Origin: Streptomyces lydicus
GTDB taxonomy: Bacteria; Actinomycetota; Actinomycetes; Streptomycetales; Streptomycetaceae
Direction of reading: 5' to 3'
NCBI RefSeq assembly: GCF_004125265.1
Contig: NZ_RDTE01000003.1
Span: forward strand, 1,302,001 to 1,366,000
DNA: 64,000 nt
Shown here: positions 30,230-39,385 of the stretch, in pieces
Layout of the letters: the number at the start of each line of letters is the position of its first letter
Position numbering within the stretch: position 1 is the stretch's first letter
The notes under the pieces: model-generated
What the model saw: only the letters and a program-made list of their open reading frames with translations
Database searches by the model: none
Told to the model about the DNA's origin: nothing
Program-made: the position numbers and the translations under genes

Positions 30230-30420
30230 GTGCGTCTCGCCATTCGTGATCGGTCGGGTGCCTGGTGCGGTGTTGTGCTGCTGATGGGTGTTGCGCTGCT
30301 GATGCCTGATGTCTTGATCGGGTGCACATTACCCGGCCGGTGACCGGGGGCCGGGCCGGTCTCGCGGATCGGACCGGAGCGGAACCGTTCCGGCCGGAGT
30401 GGTCGGCGAGATGTGGAAGG

Positions 30421-30600
30421 TCAGGCCGCTGATCGTCGCCGGCGTGACGGACGGGCCCGGGGTTTTGCCCGGGGTATTGGAGGGGTACGGCCCGGGCGGG
30501 AAGGCGGTGGTTCGGTCTTCCTGGCCATGAGGGCGAGACGGTAGTGATCGGCCTCGCGCAGCAACTCCCGGTAGCGCAGCAGATGGATCTCGGTGTTCAT
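30421..30600 (-). CDS. Small conserved Streptomyces-type protein, 59 aa
   Basis: Starts MNTEIHLLRYRELLREADHY after a GAGGAG site. N-terminal charged helix, then a strongly basic Pro/Arg-rich tail (RPGRTPPIPRAKPRARPSRR). I recall similar short proteins in Streptomyces genomes, without assigned function. Confidence 0.6.
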   Translation of the reverse strand: MNTEIHLLRYRELLREADHYRLALMARKTEPPPSRPGRTPPIPRAKPRARPSRRRRSAA

Positions 30601-30943
30601 CCTTGCTCCTCGTCGGACGGGACACGTCAACCGGCCCACTGGTGCTGTGGCTTCTCCCAGGGGCAAGGTCAACGAGGGGCCGCGTCCGGTGGCAGGAGGG
30701 GTCGTCGACCGGGCACTGTCCAGGGCGTGTGGGGGCTGCCTCATTGGCCGATATGATCCGCCGTTCTCCGCCGTTCCCGCTGCTGACCTGGTGTTTCACG
30801 AACCTTTCGGCATGGAACTGCGGTCGGGGACCCGCACTTGACCACCGCGGTTCGGCCGCATCCCCGAGACTTCCTCCTGGCTGCCGTGCCCCCCGTGATC
30901 ACCGTGAAGCCCCTGTGTTCCCCGTGAAGAAAGGACCGCAAGC
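30601..30943. other. Intergenic region, no gene seen
   Basis: 343 bases between a leftward and a rightward gene. A TATGAT-like hexamer occurs near 30,752 without a convincing -35 partner. Nothing else clear. Confidence 0.4.
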
Positions 30944-31513
30944 ATGCCGAACAGCGCCCTCCTCGTGATGGACGTCCAACGGGACATCGTGGATATCGTG
31001 GATATCGTCGACGACGGCTCCGGATATCTGCCGCGCCTGCGCAAGGCGATCGACGGTGCCCGGGCGGCGGGTATCCCCGTGATCTACGTGGTCGTCGGGT
31101 TGCGCCCGGTCCAACCGGACGTCAGTACGCGGAACAAGGTGCTCTCCTCCGCCGTGCGAGAGGGCCTGTTCACCGAGGGCAGCCCCGGGACCGGGATCCA
31201 CCCCGACGTCACGCCCCGGCACGGCGAGATCGTCATCACCAAGAGGCGGGGGAGCGCGTTCTCGGGCAGCGACCTCGACCTGGTGCTCAGGTCTCGCGGT
31301 ATCGACAGCCTCGTTCTCACCGGCATCGCCACCAGCGGTGTGGTGCTGCACACCCTGTGCCAGGCCAACGACATGGACTTCGGCCTCACCGTCCTGTCAG
31401 ATGCCTGCCTCGACACCGACCCCGAGGTGCACCGGGTCCTCACCGGGAAACTGTTCCCGCAGTGGGCGGATGTCGTCACCGTCGAGGACTGGTGCGAAGC
31501 GCTCGCCTCGTAA
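30944..31513 (+). CDS. Isochorismatase-fold hydrolase lacking the catalytic Cys, 189 aa
   Basis: Family features: LLVMDVQRDIVDIVDIVDDG with the catalytic Asp, TKRRGSAFSGSDLDLVLRSR with the Lys, and LVLTGIATSGVVLHTLCQAN. In Cys hydrolases of this fold the last segment carries the nucleophile (T-x-x-C-V); here the position is Val, as in a group of related Streptomyces proteins. So it is probably not a classical amidohydrolase of the nicotinamidase type. The DIV-DIV-DIV repeat near the N-terminus comes from a 9-base DNA repeat. Confidence 0.82.
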   Translation: MPNSALLVMDVQRDIVDIVDIVDDGSGYLPRLRKAIDGARAAGIPVIYVVVGLRPVQPDVSTRNKVLSSAVREGLFTEGSPGTGIHPDVTPRHGEIVITKRRGSAFSGSDLDLVLRSRGIDSLVLTGIATSGVVLHTLCQANDMDFGLTVLSDACLDTDPEVHRVLTGKLFPQWADVVTVEDWCEALAS

Positions 31514-31580
31514 GACACCCGCCGAGCGAGGGGGCTCCGTGTGCCGACGCGGTGACCGGGCAGTCCCCCCGTCAGCTGAC

Positions 31581-31619
31581 GCCCGGTGGCGGGATCCCCC
31601 ACAGAACCCGCCACCGGGC
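31581..31619. terminator. Strong hairpin terminator, 13-bp arms
   Basis: GCCCGGTGGCGGG at 31581-31593 and its complement at 31607-31619 with a 13-base loop, followed by CGCTCTTC. It is positioned to end the isochorismatase-fold gene. Confidence 0.75.
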
Positions 31620-31858
31620 CGCTCTTCATGGGGCGCGGCGCTCGGCCGGCCCCGGGTCCACGGCGCTGCCAGGGTCCCGAATCATGCACATACCCAGGTC
31701 ACCGCCCGGTCACCCCTCCTTGAGGAGACTTAAGAAGGCTGCGGGGAGAGGGGGCGGACGGGTGACGGTGCAGGGGGCGGTACCGGGGCGATGCAGGGAG
31801 CGGTTTTGGTGCGCCGGGCGGGGCGCGCGCTGCGAAGATGTGCCGGATCACACCGGCC

Positions 31859-31914
31859 CGGTCGCACCGACACGGTCGCACCGACACGGTCACACCGGCC
31901 CGGTCACACCAGGC
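31859..31914. repeat. 14-bp tandem repeat, four copies
   Basis: CGGTCGCACCGACA twice exactly (31859-31886), then CGGTCACACCGGCC and CGGTCACACCAGGC. It lies 45 bases upstream of the flavin monooxygenase start. Otherwise the 31,514-31,959 gap holds only the terminator. Confidence 0.7.
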
Positions 31915-31959
31915 AGCCGACCGACCATCGGCGCCGGACAACGCAGGGGGTATCCGCGT

Positions 31960-33276
31960 ATGAGCAGGGACCGCATCAGGATCGCAGGGGCCGACGTGGC
32001 CGTCGTGGGCGGCAGCATCGCCGGTTGCGCCACGGCACTGGCCGCGCACCGGGCCGGGGCCGGCCACGTCACCGTGTACGAACGCACCGCCGGCCGCCTC
32101 GCCGACCGCGGTGTCGGCCTCGCGGTGCACAACGCCCGGTATGCCGAGCTCGCCGCCGCCGGATATCTGGACACCGCCATGCCGTGGGTGCAGCTGGCCG
32201 CCCGTCGCTGGTACGTGCGCGACGGCGCCAGGCCGCTCGGCCGTCAGATCGGCACGCTGCCCTTCCCGTTCCGCTCGTACTGCTGGGGTCCGCTCTGGCA
32301 GGAGTTACGGCGGCGGCTGCCGGAGGACACCGTCTTCCGGCCGGGGGTACGGGTGGACGCGGTCAGCGACGCGGCGGACGGCGTGGGCGTTCATCTCGGC
32401 GGCGGCGAAGGAAGCAGCGCAGGCGAGGGCGGTGCGGGCAGTGGCGAGCGGCGCGGCGCCGACGGCAGCAGCCGCCGTACGGAGCGCTTCGACCTGCTCA
32501 TCGGGGCGGACGGCTACCGTTCGGTGGTCCGCGAGACCGCGTTCCCCGGCGTGCGGCCCGACTATGCCGGCTACCTCGCCTGGCGTGGCGCGGTTCCGGC
32601 CGACCGGCTGACGGAGCTCAGCTTCCCCGCCCTGCCGGCCGATCCCTGGGCGGAAGAGGACTGCATCTACGGCGTCTTCCCCGGCGGCCATGTCATCATC
32701 TACCGCATCCCGGACGGCCAGGGGGGCCGGCGTGCGAACTGGGTCCTGTACACCGCCCCGCCCGCCGGACTCGACCTGGGGCTCGACACCCCCACCAGCT
32801 TGCCGCCCGGCACCCTCACCGACGCCCTGTACGCCCATTTCTCCCACGTCGCGGACGAGTTGCTGCCGCCCTACTGGGGCGGGCTGATGCGACTGACGCC
32901 GCGTCAAGAAGTGTTCATCCAGCCGATGTACGACTTCACCGCGGCGCGCTACACGGCAGGGCGGCTGCTGCTCGCGGGCGATGCGGCCACCGTCGCCCGC
33001 CCGCACACCGGCGCCGGTGCGGTCAAGGCGCTGCAGGACGCCGCCGCCCTGGAGGCCGCGCTGCGCGCCCTGCCGGAACGGCCCGACGCGCTCGCGGCAT
33101 ACGGGGCCGAGCGCGGCGCGACCGGCCGGTCGATGGTCGAGCTGGGGCGCAGGCTGGGGCGGACCCTGGTCCAGGACACCCCGGACTGGCAGACCTTGGA
33201 CCAGTCCGGTCTGGAGGCCGTCTGGGCCGCGGCCGACGGCTCGGGCGCATTCGGCGGGCGTGAGCTGAAGAGCTGA
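31960..33276 (+). CDS. FAD-dependent aromatic-type monooxygenase, 438 aa, contains a TTA codon
   Basis: ATG at 31960. Rossmann FAD motif VAVVGGSIAGCATALAAHRA at residue about 12; a DG-type motif near LLIGADGYRSVVRETAFPGV; and the late FAD-ribityl motif LLAGDAATVARPHTGAGAVK. It matches the PHBH/UbiH class, closest in style to 2,6-dihydroxypyridine hydroxylase-like proteins. A Gly/Ser-rich insert (about residues 146-170) is unusual. Leu116 is TTA (32305-32307), so translation should depend on the UUA-reading tRNA and may be delayed in growth. The substrate is unknown. Confidence 0.88.
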   Translation: MSRDRIRIAGADVAVVGGSIAGCATALAAHRAGAGHVTVYERTAGRLADRGVGLAVHNARYAELAAAGYLDTAMPWVQLAARRWYVRDGARPLGRQIGTLPFPFRSYCWGPLWQELRRRLPEDTVFRPGVRVDAVSDAADGVGVHLGGGEGSSAGEGGAGSGERRGADGSSRRTERFDLLIGADGYRSVVRETAFPGVRPDYAGYLAWRGAVPADRLTELSFPALPADPWAEEDCIYGVFPGGHVIIYRIPDGQGGRRANWVLYTAPPAGLDLGLDTPTSLPPGTLTDALYAHFSHVADELLPPYWGGLMRLTPRQEVFIQPMYDFTAARYTAGRLLLAGDAATVARPHTGAGAVKALQDAAALEAALRALPERPDALAAYGAERGATGRSMVELGRRLGRTLVQDTPDWQTLDQSGLEAVWAAADGSGAFGGRELKS

Positions 33277-33406
33277 CACTCCCGTACGGGCGCCACGCAC
33301 CACGCCGGCCGCCGCCCCGCGCTCCCGTGCAGGAGAACGTGCCGGAGAATGGGAACGTCGAGGTCACTTCGCCGCGCACGGCTCCGGTGACCCCGGCGGC
33401 AACCAC

Positions 33407-33475
33407 TGCACCGAGCAGCACCGCACGGCACCGAGCAACTCCGCACGGCACCGAGTAGCACCGAGCAGCACCAAG
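33407..33475. repeat. Degenerate tandem repeat upstream of fdhD
   Basis: About 20-base units built on CACCGAGCA and CCGCACGG recur roughly three times. It lies in the 270-base gap between the monooxygenase and fdhD genes. Confidence 0.5.
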
Positions 33476-33546
33476 GGGCCGGCTCGGCTCTCCATACAGA
33501 CACCACCGGGAACGCTGCGGCCCGGTGAGGACGGGACTGATCAGAC

Positions 33547-34482
33547 ATGGGACGGGTCACCGAGCGACGCCGCGTCATCCGCATCCGCGACGGTGCCGTG
33601 AGCACCCGCCCGGACACCCTCGTCGCCGAGGAACCGCTGGAGATACGGCTCGGTGGCAAACCCCTGGCGATCACGATGCGCACACCGGGCGACGACTTCG
33701 CGCTCGCCGCCGGCTTCCTGGTCAGCGAGGGCGTGCTGGCGAGCGCCGACGAGCTGGCGAACATCGTCTACTGCGCGGGGGCGACGGCGGAGGGAGAGAA
33801 CACCTACAACGTCGTGGACGTCCGGCTCGCGGACGGGGTCCCGGTCCCGGAGATCACCCTGGAGCGCAATGTCTATACGACGTCGTCGTGCGGGCTGTGC
33901 GGCAAGGCCAGCCTGGACGCGGTGCGCACCACCACCCGCTGGCCCCTGGACGCCTCCCCCGCCGCCCCGGACGGCATCGACCCGGTCCGTAACGATCCGG
34001 TCCGTAGCGATCCGAACCGTCACGATCAGGTCCGGATCGATCCGATCCGTATCGATCCGGCGACCCTCGCCGCCCTTCCCGACCGGCTGCGGGCCGCTCA
34101 GCGGGTGTTCGAGCGGACCGGGGGCCTGCACGCCGCGGCGCTGTTCACGACGGACGGTGAGCTGCTCGACATCCGGGAGGACGTGGGGCGGCACAACGCC
34201 GTCGACAAGATCGTGGGTCGGGCGCTGCAGCAGGGACAGCTGCCGCTGTCGTCGTGTGTGCTGATGGTCTCCGGCCGGGCGTCGTTCGAGCTGGCGCAGA
34301 AGGCCGTGATGGCGGGCATTCCGGTGCTGGCCGCGGTCTCGGCGCCCTCCTCGCTCGCCGTCGATCTGGCCGCCGAGACCGGGCTGACCCTGGTCGGGTT
34401 TCTGCGCGGCTCCTCCATGAACGTCTACGCGGGTGAGCACCGCATCGCCCTGCCCGCGGGGGCCGCAACGCCTACGGACTGA
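33547..34482 (+). CDS. fdhD: Formate dehydrogenase accessory sulfurtransferase FdhD
   Basis: 311 residues. The CxxC active loop is in TTSSCGLCGKASLDA near residue 117; the conserved DIREDVGRHNAVDKIVG and VSGRASFELAQKAVMAGIPV segments follow. It transfers sulfur from a cysteine desulfurase to the molybdenum bis-MGD cofactor before insertion into formate dehydrogenase. Between them lies an insert of tandem repeats (DPVRNDPVRSDPNRHDQVRI) encoded by degenerate 12-base DNA units, longer than usual for the family and likely surface-exposed. Confidence 0.95.
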   Translation: MGRVTERRRVIRIRDGAVSTRPDTLVAEEPLEIRLGGKPLAITMRTPGDDFALAAGFLVSEGVLASADELANIVYCAGATAEGENTYNVVDVRLADGVPVPEITLERNVYTTSSCGLCGKASLDAVRTTTRWPLDASPAAPDGIDPVRNDPVRSDPNRHDQVRIDPIRIDPATLAALPDRLRAAQRVFERTGGLHAAALFTTDGELLDIREDVGRHNAVDKIVGRALQQGQLPLSSCVLMVSGRASFELAQKAVMAGIPVLAAVSAPSSLAVDLAAETGLTLVGFLRGSSMNVYAGEHRIALPAGAATPTD

Positions 34483-34576
34483 GTGCGCGGGCCCGTCCGC
34501 CCGGCCGGGCCCGCGAACCGATCGGCGGGGCGCCCCGCCTACCCGGCCTCGCGGCTCAGGCCCCCGGCCTCGTGAC

Positions 34577-35020
34577 TCACTCCCCCGGCAGCGCGATCCG
34601 GGTCAGCAGGGCGACCAACTGCTCGCGTTCGGCCGGGGTCAGATCTCCGGTCAGCTCCGCGTTGGCCTCGTCACCGAGCTGCCGGGTGCGCCGCAGCCGC
34701 CGCCGGCCGTCGGCGGAGATCTCGATGGCGTTCTTGCGCCGGTCCCGGGGATCGGGGCTGCGGGTCACCAGCTTGTCCCCCTGCAGCTCGTTGACGATCG
34801 CGACCATGTCCTTGGGGTCGATATGCAGCGTCCGGCCGAGCTCCGCCTGCGAGACCGGGCCGAGTTCCTCGACCGCCGACAGGACGGCGTGGTGCATCAT
34901 CCGCATGCCTTCGCCGGCCAGGGCTTCGGCGACGAGGCGGTGGCCGCGGGCGGCCGCGCGGCCCAGCAGCCAGCTGGGGAGCGCGCGGATGTGGCGGGGG
35001 GCGTAGGGGGTGTCGGCCAT
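34577..35020 (-). CDS. MarR-family transcriptional regulator
   Basis: 147 residues. Start MADTPYAPRHIRALPSWLLG at 35020. The winged helix spans LGPVSQAELGRTLHIDPKDM with IVNELQGDKLVTRSPDPRDR RKN as the wing; the helical ends form the dimer interface. It is divergent from the quinone-oxidoreductase gene with two palindromes between them, the normal layout for MarR control of a redox or efflux gene by a phenolic or oxidant ligand. Confidence 0.9.
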   Translation of the reverse strand: MADTPYAPRHIRALPSWLLGRAAARGHRLVAEALAGEGMRMMHHAVLSAVEELGPVSQAELGRTLHIDPKDMVAIVNELQGDKLVTRSPDPRDRRKNAIEISADGRRRLRRTRQLGDEANAELTGDLTPAEREQLVALLTRIALPGE

Positions 35021-35065
35021 GGGGTCACCGTACCGAGCGTTCCCTTGGCAGACCCAACGAAAAAC

Positions 35066-35109
35066 CATTGGTGGGTCCAATGATTGCGCGCTATCGTTGG
35101 GGATCCCAA
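35066..35109. promoter_or_regulatory. Two palindromes between the MarR and oxidoreductase genes
   Basis: CATTGG-TGGGT-CCAATG at 35066-35082 and TTGGG-GAT-CCCAA at 35097-35109. Both are typical in size for MarR operators and lie in the divergent promoter region. Confidence 0.5.
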
Positions 35110-35219
35110 TGAAACCGTCCGGTGTGCGCCGTCCGGCGACCCGGCAGCTGTCCGGCTGCCCGTCTGCTCGTCCGCCCGTCTGCCGCCGCGCCGAGCGACG
35201 ACCCCGGAGGTGTCTGCCC

Positions 35220-36161
35220 ATGCGCCGTGTCCGATTCCATACCTACGGCGGCCCCGGGGTCCTGCGGGTCGAGGAGGCCGAGGCGCCGGTGCCCGGCCCC
35301 GGTGAACTGCTGGTGCGCACGGAGGCGATCGGGGTGACGCTGCCGTGCGTACGACGGGTGCGCGGGGACGGCAAGGGCGGTGGCGATCCGCTGCCCGCCA
35401 TGCCCGGCGGCGAGGTCGCCGGCCCGGTCGTGGCCGTGGGCCCGGACGTCACCGGATTCGCCCCCGGCGACCGTGTCACCTCACTCACCCTCACCGGCTC
35501 GTACACCGAACTCGCCCTCGCGCCCGCCTTCCTGGCGAGCCGGATACCGGACGGCGCCGACGCCGTGCAGGCGGTGGCGCTGGTGCGCAGCGGCCAGGTC
35601 GCGCTGGCCGCGCTCAGCACCGCGGCACCGCAGGGCACCGAGTCCGTACTGATCACCGGCGCGGCGAGCGGCACCGGGCACCTCGCCGTCCAACTGGCCA
35701 AACTCCAGGGGGTGCCACGGGTGGTGGCCGCGGTCGGCTCGCCCGCCAAGGCGGAGTTCCTGAACGGGCTGGGGGCCGACGAGGTGGTGGTCTACGACCA
35801 GGAGTCCTGGGGCGAGCCGGTCGATATCGTCCTGGACGGCGTCGGCGGCGAGCTGCTGCCGCGCGCACTGGCCGCGCTGGCTCCCGGCGGCCGGCTGATC
35901 TTCTTCAACTCCGGCGGCGGGACGGTCCCGGCGCACGAGCTGTTGGCGGGCGCCAAGACCATCACGGGACTGACGATGCGCCGCTTCTCCACCGTCCACC
36001 GGGCGCTGTACGAGCAGCACCGGGCGCGGCTGTGGGAGCTTGCCGGGTCCGGCCGGCTACGGGCCGCGGTCCATGCCGAACTGCCCCTGGACGACGCCGC
36101 GAAGGCACACGAGATCATCGAGGCCAGGGCCAACCTCGGGAAGGTGGTACTGCGCCCATGA
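35220..36161 (+). CDS. Zinc-independent quinone oxidoreductase/MDR-family dehydrogenase
   Basis: 313 residues after GGAGGTG. GroES-like N-terminal part (VRFHTYGGPGVLRVEEAEAP with MPGGEVAGPVVAVGPDVTGF). The NADPH Rossmann part has LITGAASGTGHLAVQLAKLQ, which replaces the usual AxGGVG. Zinc ligands of alcohol dehydrogenase are absent, which favours quinone or enone reductase activity. Divergent from MarR, so probably induced by its ligand. Confidence 0.88.
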   Translation: MRRVRFHTYGGPGVLRVEEAEAPVPGPGELLVRTEAIGVTLPCVRRVRGDGKGGGDPLPAMPGGEVAGPVVAVGPDVTGFAPGDRVTSLTLTGSYTELALAPAFLASRIPDGADAVQAVALVRSGQVALAALSTAAPQGTESVLITGAASGTGHLAVQLAKLQGVPRVVAAVGSPAKAEFLNGLGADEVVVYDQESWGEPVDIVLDGVGGELLPRALAALAPGGRLIFFNSGGGTVPAHELLAGAKTITGLTMRRFSTVHRALYEQHRARLWELAGSGRLRAAVHAELPLDDAAKAHEIIEARANLGKVVLRP

Positions 36162-36558
36162 GGCGGGGGCGGGACCGGCGCGGCGAGCGCGGCGAGCACA
36201 GCCGGCTCGGCAAGCACAGCCGGCGCGGCGCGGCACCTGCGGAACACCGGGCAGGCACACGCGGCGCTCTCAGCCCTCGCCCCGCGCCCGGCCCTCGTCT
36301 CACGCCCGCCCCTCGGACCGCTCCCGTCCGCCGCACCGCCCCCAGCCCTCGTCCCGCACCAGGCGCACCAAGCGCACCCGGCACAGCACCTGCGAGCCGG
36401 GAGGGTGAATCAGGAGAGTGAATTACGGCCGCGGCGCGGAGAACCCGCGCACGCTCCTTGTCGCGGTCCGCACGCGGCAGTAGCTTCCGTCGCGATGCAC
36501 ATAGGACGTGGGATGTCCTGATGACCCGACGCCGATGCCTCGAAGGGCAGGCCGGACC
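36162..36558. other. Low-complexity intergenic region
   Basis: About 400 bases, rich in short GCACAGCCGGC and CGC-CCG-type repetitions (36,170-36,400). I see no gene or clear hairpin; promoter elements for the sialidase gene presumably lie near its right end. Confidence 0.4.
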
Positions 36559-38541
36559 ATGACGTCAGTTCTCCGCGCACACCACAGCCCCCGCTGCAGA
36601 CCCCGGCACCGCCGCGCCGTGGCCCTGCTCACCGCGCTGACCGCCACCGCCCTCGCCCTTCTGCCGACCGCCCCCGCACACGCACACTCCGCGCCTGACA
36701 GGGCATCGGACAGTGCCGGTGCCGCCGCCGCGGCGCCCTCCCCCGCCGGCGGCTTCGAGCAGCAGATCCTCTTCAAGTCGTCCCGGGAGCAGGGCTACTT
36801 CTGCTTCCGTATACCGGCCGTCGTGAAGTCCGTGCACGGCACCCTCCTCGCGTTCGCCGAGGGCCGGCGGCACGACTGCGGTGACGCGGGCGATATCGAC
36901 CTCGTCCTCAAGCGTTCCGCCGACGGCGGCCGGACCTGGGGCCCGCTCCAGGTCGTCAACCACGGCAACGGCGACACCCACGGCAATCCGGCGCCCCTCG
37001 TGGACCACCGCACCGGCCGGATCGTGCTCGCCGAGACCTACAACAAGGGCCGCGCCGACGGCCTCAGCTGCGAGGTCCCCTGCGACCGCACCCCGCACCT
37101 CCAGTACAGCGACGACGACGGCGCCACCTGGTCCGCGCCCCGGGACCTGACCGCCGCCGTCCGTCCCCCGCAGTGGAATTCCTGGTACGCCACCGGGCCC
37201 CTGCACGGCATCCAGCTCACCCGCGGACGGCACGCGGGCCGGCTGGTGTTCGGCATCAACTCCGAGAGCTACGCGGACCACCGGGTCACCGCCAACCACG
37301 CCGCGCTGGTCCACAGCGACGACGGCGGCGCCACCTGGAAGGTCGGCGCGCTGGACACCTGGCCCGTCGCCGCGGACGGCACCTTCCGTCAAAAACCCTC
37401 GGAGATGGCGCTCCTGGAACGCTCCGACGGCTCGGTCTACGTCAACGGGCGGGAACAGGACGGCACCGATCTGGGACACCGCACCGCGGCGGTCAGCCGT
37501 GACGGCGGCAACTCCTTCGCCGCCCCGTTCCGCGCCCTCCCCGACCTCTACACCCCGATGGTGCAGGGCTCGGCGCTCCGGCTGCCGCACCCGCACGCCG
37601 GCCGCAGCCGCACCCTGTTCGCGGCGCCCGCCGATCCCGACCGGCGCCGGACCATGACCATCCGCTCCTCCTGGGACGAGGGCCGCACCTGGGAGAGCGT
37701 CGACCGGGGTGCCCGGGTGACCACCGACTGGTCCGGCTACTCGGACCTGGTCGCCGTCTCCGACGACGTCACGGGCCTGATGTACGAGGGCGGCGCGGTC
37801 GACGCCCGCGACGAGATCCGCTTCGCCCGCTTCACCGAGGACTGGCTCGGTCCGCGCCGCGGCCCGGACCCCGCGACGGGCGACGCCGCCCCGGGCGCCC
37901 GGCCAGCCGTCGTCCTGGGCGGCGCCCGGACCACCGGCGGCCGCTTCGGTCAGGCGCTGTCCTTCGACGGCTCCGACGATGCGGTACGTCTCCCCTACCG
38001 CGGCTCCCTCCCGCTCGGCACCCGTGACTTCACCTGCAGCCTGTGGCTCCGTTACGACGCCACCACCGGCGAACAGCCGCTGTTGTGGATGGGCGGGGTG
38101 GGCAGCAAGTCGCCGCAGGTCGCGGTGGAGGGCGACCCCGGCCACCACCGGATCGTCGCCCGGGTAACCGCCGTCGACGGCCCCGCCCCGGCCGCCACCG
38201 CCCAGGCCGTGACCCACGACGCGTACAACGACGGGAACTGGCACCAACTGGCGCTGCGCCGCACGGGTGGCCGACTGCTGCTCACCGTGGACGGCGGGGA
38301 GACCACCGTCGTCCCCGATGTGCCGGGGTCGGTCAGCCGTGGCTCGGTCTTCGGTGTGCATCTGGGCCAGCGGCCCGACGGCCGCGCCCAGTTCACCGGC
38401 GCGCTGGACGAAGTGCGTGTCTACCGGCGGGCCCTGACCGACGCCGAACTGTCTCGCGTACGCGGCGCCAACGCCCCGGTGGGCGGTCCGCTCGTCCTGG
38501 GGCTGTCGCTGGACCGGGTGCGCGGGACCGCGAGGAGCTGA
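36559..38541 (+). CDS. Secreted exo-alpha-sialidase with LamG-type domain
   Basis: 660 residues. N-terminal signal peptide (RRAVALLTALTATALALLPT then APAHAHS). Catalytic beta-propeller: the FRIP arginine motif (YFCFRIPAVV), and Asp-boxes SADGGRTW, SDDDGATW, SDDGGATW, SRDGGNSF and SWDEGRTW. The Tyr/Glu nucleophile region lies near DLVAVSDDVTGLMYEGG. Residues about 440-640 are a concanavalin-like LamG domain (FDGSDDAVRLPYRGSLPLGT). It removes terminal sialic acid or related sugars from extracellular glycans. No operon partner. Confidence 0.92.
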   Translation: MTSVLRAHHSPRCRPRHRRAVALLTALTATALALLPTAPAHAHSAPDRASDSAGAAAAAPSPAGGFEQQILFKSSREQGYFCFRIPAVVKSVHGTLLAFAEGRRHDCGDAGDIDLVLKRSADGGRTWGPLQVVNHGNGDTHGNPAPLVDHRTGRIVLAETYNKGRADGLSCEVPCDRTPHLQYSDDDGATWSAPRDLTAAVRPPQWNSWYATGPLHGIQLTRGRHAGRLVFGINSESYADHRVTANHAALVHSDDGGATWKVGALDTWPVAADGTFRQKPSEMALLERSDGSVYVNGREQDGTDLGHRTAAVSRDGGNSFAAPFRALPDLYTPMVQGSALRLPHPHAGRSRTLFAAPADPDRRRTMTIRSSWDEGRTWESVDRGARVTTDWSGYSDLVAVSDDVTGLMYEGGAVDARDEIRFARFTEDWLGPRRGPDPATGDAAPGARPAVVLGGARTTGGRFGQALSFDGSDDAVRLPYRGSLPLGTRDFTCSLWLRYDATTGEQPLLWMGGVGSKSPQVAVEGDPGHHRIVARVTAVDGPAPAATAQAVTHDAYNDGNWHQLALRRTGGRLLLTVDGGETTVVPDVPGSVSRGSVFGVHLGQRPDGRAQFTGALDEVRVYRRALTDAELSRVRGANAPVGGPLVLGLSLDRVRGTARS

Positions 38542-38590
38542 ACCGGCGCGCCGCCCCGGTCTGCCCGGACGCCGTCGCGTCGGGCGGGCC

Positions 38591-39385
38591 TCAGCCCTGC
38601 GTGCCGCCCACCGCGGCTCCGGCCGCGAGCCCCGGACCGGCCGCGGTCGCTGCCGGTCCGGCCACCAGGTGGGCGGTGGCGGCGTAGCGCTTCGCCAGGA
38701 CCGCACACACCATCAGCTGCACCTGATGGAAGAGCATCAGCGGCAGCACCGCGAGTCCGGCCTGCGCACCGAAGAGCACGCCGGCCATCGGCAGACCGGC
38801 CGCCAGGCTCTTCTTGGATCCGGCAAAGGTGATCGCGATCCGGTCCGCACGGGGGAAGCCGAGCCACTTGGCACCGTACGAGGTGGCGGTCAGCATCACC
38901 ACGAGCAGCACCGCCTCCACGCCCAGCAGACAGAGCAGCCGCGGGCCGGAGACCTGGTGCCAGATGCCCTCGACCATGCCGGCGCTGAAGGCGGTGTAGA
39001 CGACGAGCAGGATCGAGCCGCGGTCCACCAGGCCGAGGAGCTTCCTGTGGCGCGTGAGAAACCCGCCGGTCCGCCGCCGCAGCAGCTGCCCGGCGACGAA
39101 CGGCAGCAGCAGCTGACAGACGATCGACAGCAGCGCATCGGCCGAGAAGCCACCGCCGTTCCCGTGCAGGACAAGGCCCGCCAGCAGCGGTGTGACGACG
39201 ATGCCGACGAGGCTGGAGAACGACCCCGCGCAGATCGCCGCCGCGACATTGCCCCGGGCCAGGGCACTGGAGGGACTGGAGCACGCGGGCCGGGAGCGGC
39301 GGATCGCCTGCACCAGCGGAAGCCTCAACGGACCGATCGCCGCAACCCGGGCAGGCCTGGGCGTTATGGCACATATGAGGGGCAT
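38591..39385 (-). pseudogene. Bile acid:sodium symporter-family protein, N-terminally truncated
   Basis: The homologous part begins near residue 39 (SSALARGNVAAAICAGSFSS) and continues through the C-terminal helices (VDRGSILLVVYTAFSAGMVE and ITFAGSKKSLAAGLPMAGVL). Full members are about 330 residues with some four more helices and the LxxxVPSTVQS segment before ARGNV. Here those are replaced by unrelated basic sequence; the 39,386-39,833 gap does not encode them in any frame I read. It is therefore probably a non-functional remnant. Confidence 0.7.

Noticed and set aside
31859..31914. CRISPR-like repeat array
   Set aside because: The copies are contiguous 14-base units without spacers; no cas genes were found.
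31357..33276. Starting the monooxygenase at an ATG or GTG well upstream (near 31,357)
   Set aside because: The added sequence crosses a terminator and tandem repeats and overlaps the previous gene; the family begins at MSRDRIRIAGADVAVVGG.
36162..36558. Small Arg/Pro-rich genes in the gap before the sialidase
   Set aside because: Frames there are low-complexity with no ribosome sites or domains.
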